NCBI GenBank assembly: GCA_026391675.1
Contig: JAPLDQ010000042.1
Coordinates: 62,001-126,000, forward strand
DNA: 64,000 bases
Source: Bacteroidota bacterium
Lineage (GTDB): Bacteria > Bacteroidota > Bacteroidia > Bacteroidales > JACABE01
Direction: 5' to 3'
In this document: positions 61,699 through 64,000 of the stretch, one piece after another
Position numbering within the stretch: the first letter of the stretch is position 1
How the letters are laid out: the number at the start of each line of letters is the position of its first letter
Notes under the pieces: model-generated
The model's database searches: none
The model's input: the letters and a program-made list of their open reading frames with translations, nothing else
What the model was told of the DNA's origin: nothing
Made by a program: the position numbers and the translations under genes

Positions 61699-63438
61699 TT
61701 AAAATTCTAATTCCAGATTTAGTTCATCTTTTAATCTGATGATATCAGGATTTTTTTCAGCCATTTTTTTAAATTTATCATTATCAGTATAAGCAATATC
61801 ATTTGCTTTTTCAATGGCAATTATCTGTGTTTCAATTTGCAATGCTTTATTTCCTGACTTCATTCTTAAAAATTCAAGCATTTCTCCTTTTTTATGTTTT
61901 ATCTCGGTTTCCTGTATTTTGTTATCAATAGTTAGATTAATTGTATTTTCAATGATTGTAGGTTTGTTTTTGCTCAGCGTAACATATAAACTTGGGGAAT
62001 TTAGCTGAATGGAAACAAGGTATTCTGACCAAATTAAATCAAAATCTTGTTGGGTAATTTCATATTGGGTTTCCGGTTCATGAACCGTTGCTGTTGTCTC
62101 TGATGTATTTTTAGCCTTATCACTTAAGCCAACATTCATCATTTCTTTAACTGAAATATTACTGTAAGTTTCAGCTTTTTTTACTGGAATAGCTTTTACC
62201 TCCTCAACTTTTAATTCTGGTTGACCTGATGTTTCTTCATGTTTTGCAACTTCAACTATAGGCAGATTTGCTTCAATTTTAGGCTTAACATCCTGCTTGG
62301 TGGTCAATATTTCGTGCTTTTTAGATGGTTCTGTTCCGGGATTAGTTTGATTTAAAGAACTGATTTGCATCAGCATAATTTCAATACTTAAGCGTTTGTT
62401 ATTACTGATCTTATAATTTAAATCGCATTGATTAATAATTTCTAAAGATTTAAACAGAAATGGAACAGAACATTTTAATGCTTGTTCATTATATTTTACC
62501 TTTAAACTTTCGCCAATCTCCATCAACTTAATAGTTGCTACATCCTTGCATACCAGCAAATTACGGAGATGTTCTCCCAGTCCGATGATAAAATGCTGTC
62601 CATCAAATCCTTTTTCAATTACTTCGTTGAAAAGGAGTAAACTATCAGGTATTTCATTTTGAAGAAAATAGTCAGTTAGTTTAAAATAATAATCGTAGTC
62701 TAAAACATTCAGATTTTCAATAACAGCTTGGTATGTAAGGTGCTGTCCGGCAAAACTAACCAATTGATCAAATATAGAAAGGGCATCGCGCAAAGCACCA
62801 TCAGCTTTTTGAGCAATAATATGCAATGCATCAGCATCAGCTGTAATATTTTCTTTTTCAGCAACATAAGCAAGATGATGGGCGATATCTTCTATCTTTA
62901 TTCTTTTAAAATCAAATATCTGGCAACGTGATAAAATTGTTGGGATAATCTTATGTTTTTCAGTAGTGGCAAGGATAAACTTGGCATATGCAGGTGGTTC
63001 TTCCAACGTTTTAAGGAAAGCATTAAAAGCACTCTGGGATAACATATGAACCTCATCAATAATATAAACCTTATACTTTCCATCCTGAGGCGGAATTCTT
63101 ACCTGATCTACCAAACTGCGAATATCTTCAACTGAATTGTTGGAAGCAGCATCTAATTCATAGATGTTAAATGAAGATGAATTGTTAAACGACAGACAGG
63201 ATTCACAAACATCGCAAGCTTCAAATTTTTCTGAAATCTGTCTGCAATTAATAGTTTTAGCTAATATTCTTGCACAGGTAGTTTTCCCAACACCACGTGG
63301 TCCGCAGAACAAAAAGGCCTGTGCTAAATGATTATTTTTAATGGCATTTTTCAGGGTATTTGTAATAGATGTTTGCCCAACAACAGTATCAAAAGTAATA
63401 GGGCGGTATTTTCGGGCTGAAACAATATAATTTTCCAT
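61699..63438 (-). CDS. dnaX: DNA polymerase III subunit gamma/tau
   Basis: The 579-residue protein has the clamp-loader AAA+ region: RKYRPITFDTVVGQ, Walker A FCGPRGVGKTTCARIL, zinc cysteines in CRQISEKFEACDVCESC, Walker B YIIDEVHMLS and the SRC motif (TILSRCQIFDF). Residues about 370-460 are a low-complexity linker, and the end (QQDFDLIWSEYL ...) is the family's variable tau-like tail. It is the motor subunit of the beta-clamp loader in the replisome. I saw no obvious programmed-frameshift signal for a short gamma form. It begins a transcription unit that may include the M16 gene downstream. Confidence 0.96.
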   Translation of the reverse strand: MENYIVSARKYRPITFDTVVGQTSITNTLKNAIKNNHLAQAFLFCGPRGVGKTTCARILAKTINCRQISEKFEACDVCESCLSFNNSSSFNIYELDAASNNSVEDIRSLVDQVRIPPQDGKYKVYIIDEVHMLSQSAFNAFLKTLEEPPAYAKFILATTEKHKIIPTILSRCQIFDFKRIKIEDIAHHLAYVAEKENITADADALHIIAQKADGALRDALSIFDQLVSFAGQHLTYQAVIENLNVLDYDYYFKLTDYFLQNEIPDSLLLFNEVIEKGFDGQHFIIGLGEHLRNLLVCKDVATIKLMEIGESLKVKYNEQALKCSVPFLFKSLEIINQCDLNYKISNNKRLSIEIMLMQISSLNQTNPGTEPSKKHEILTTKQDVKPKIEANLPIVEVAKHEETSGQPELKVEEVKAIPVKKAETYSNISVKEMMNVGLSDKAKNTSETTATVHEPETQYEITQQDFDLIWSEYLVSIQLNSPSLYVTLSKNKPTIIENTINLTIDNKIQETEIKHKKGEMLEFLRMKSGNKALQIETQIIAIEKANDIAYTDNDKFKKMAEKNPDIIRLKDELNLELEF

Positions 63439-63466
63439 TAAAGCTGTTAAATTTTTAAATAGCTTC

Positions 63467-63474
63467 CAAAATTA
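63467..63474 (-). promoter_or_regulatory. Bacteroidota -7 box for dnaX
   Basis: Minus-strand TAATTTTG matches TAnnTTTG, 28 bases before the dnaX ATG at 63438. Confidence 0.6.
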
Positions 63475-63646
63475 TAAAAAATAACAAGCGAAATTTCTAT
63501 GTTGTCTAAAGTTTTTTAAATTTTTAAGTTTTTCTCTTTGTATGAATTCTTAAAACATCTGTTAAATCAATGATAACTTTTAAAACAAAAATTACTATTA
63601 ATGTTAGAATTTTAACAGAATTTATTTGAGTTAATAAAAAAAGAAA

Positions 63647-63654
63647 TATATTTG
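63647..63654 (+). promoter_or_regulatory. Bacteroidota -7 box for the 63810 gene
   Basis: TATATTTG matches TAnnTTTG. It is 155 bases upstream of the ATG, so the message has an unusually long leader for this window. The rest of the 371-base gap after dnaX holds no gene. Confidence 0.55.
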
Positions 63655-63755
63655 CAGTATTATTTTGATAAATTAATAAATATGCAATAACAATTCTATG
63701 AAATAGCCATAAGAATAATGTTCATTCAAACCGAGAATGTTATTATGGCGTATTC

Positions 63756-63771
63756 TCCCGATAAATCGGGA
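63756..63771 (+). promoter_or_regulatory. Leader hairpin before the 63810 gene
   Basis: TCCCGAT and ATCGGGA form an exact 7-bp stem with an AA loop inside the long 5' leader, 38 bases before the ATG. No T tract follows, so it is not a simple terminator; it may stabilise the message or be part of a dispersed repeat. Confidence 0.4.
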
Positions 63772-63809
63772 CAAGCTATTTGACAAATAAATAATTAAAT
63801 TAATAACAT

Positions 63810-64000
63810 ATGAAAAAGATATTTTTTTTACTGACATTTTGTTCCATTTTTTATGGTAATGTTTTTTCTCAAATTAGTTTTAATGAGGTTAAAATCAAAA
63901 AAAGCAATGTTGATTTTATTCAGGATAATATAAACATTCAGAATAGATTAAACATTTTTATTCCTAAGACAAATGATAGCAAACTCCTGATATCAGACGA
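63810..64000 (+). CDS. Exported protein, N-terminal fragment
   Basis: An ATG at 63810 opens a frame that runs off the window after 63 codons. It begins with a signal peptide (IFFLLTFCSIFYGNVFSQ) followed by ISFNEVKIKKSNVDFI. The mature part is too short for a family call. It is the only plus-strand gene after 37205 and has its own promoter and a long leader. Confidence 0.7.
   Translation, partial: MKKIFFLLTFCSIFYGNVFSQISFNEVKIKKSNVDFIQDNINIQNRLNIFIPKTNDSKLLISD

Overview
The window is AT-rich chromosome from a member of the Bacteroidota, most likely an anaerobic, Bacteroidales-like lineage. Reasons: many genes are preceded by the Bacteroidota -7 box TAnnTTTG rather than a sigma70 -10 box; Shine-Dalgarno sequences are almost absent; three secreted proteins carry C-terminal type IX secretion sorting domains; and the FtsK-LolA, tatD-ansA and long PurF-like genes follow patterns familiar from this phylum. 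Anaerobic life is suggested by a phosphate butyryltransferase/butyrate kinase pair and an oxygen-sensitive radical SAM sulfatase maturase.

Layout. 1-4087: housekeeping (type I asparaginase fragment, TatD, GT9 glycosyltransferase, MazG, MBL hydrolase, TadA). 4182-8153: an MFS transporter and the butyrate pair ptb-buk. 8473-23803: a glycan-degradation island with a LacI regulator, GH92 alpha-mannosidase, EamA permease, GH20 hexosaminidase, ROK-like kinase, two serine-type sulfatases and the maturase that would activate them. The four secreted enzymes share a related C-terminal module although their catalytic domains are unrelated, and there is no SusC/SusD pair. 24104-35332: a secreted protein of unknown function, FtsK, LolA, a LysM/substrate-binding-like protein, GuaA, an M23 peptidase and an MFS exporter with a palindrome over its promoter. 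35530-44213: a small cytochrome c lipoprotein, MATE exporter, an NtrC-like response regulator lacking a DNA-binding domain, a T9SS cargo, an O-antigen-ligase-like TPR protein and a NatAB-type ABC exporter. 44329-63438: GxxExxY protein, DnaJ-GrpE, two T9SS proteins, a tricorn-like S41 protease, PurF-like amidotransferase, two M16 peptidases and DnaX. 63810-64000: start of another exported protein.

The most unusual signal concerns three small genes: two four-helix-bundle proteins of the 23S rRNA intervening-sequence (IVS) family (22228-22599 and 31913-32284) and a GxxExxY protein (44329-44706). Each is bracketed by inverted copies of a short repeat, and a different repeat family is used in each case. 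One pair matches at 28 of 30 positions. Solo copies of two of these repeat families occur in other intergenic regions, often directly after stop codons. The arrangement recalls IVS elements, in which a four-helix-bundle ORF sits in the loop of a long RNA hairpin, but here it lies between ordinary protein genes.

The intergenic regions also hold several other dispersed repeat families, a MITE-like inverted-repeat unit, rho-independent terminators and three candidate operators. No tRNA, rRNA, CRISPR array, transposase or prophage gene was recognised. All calls come from reading the sequence; no database search was run.
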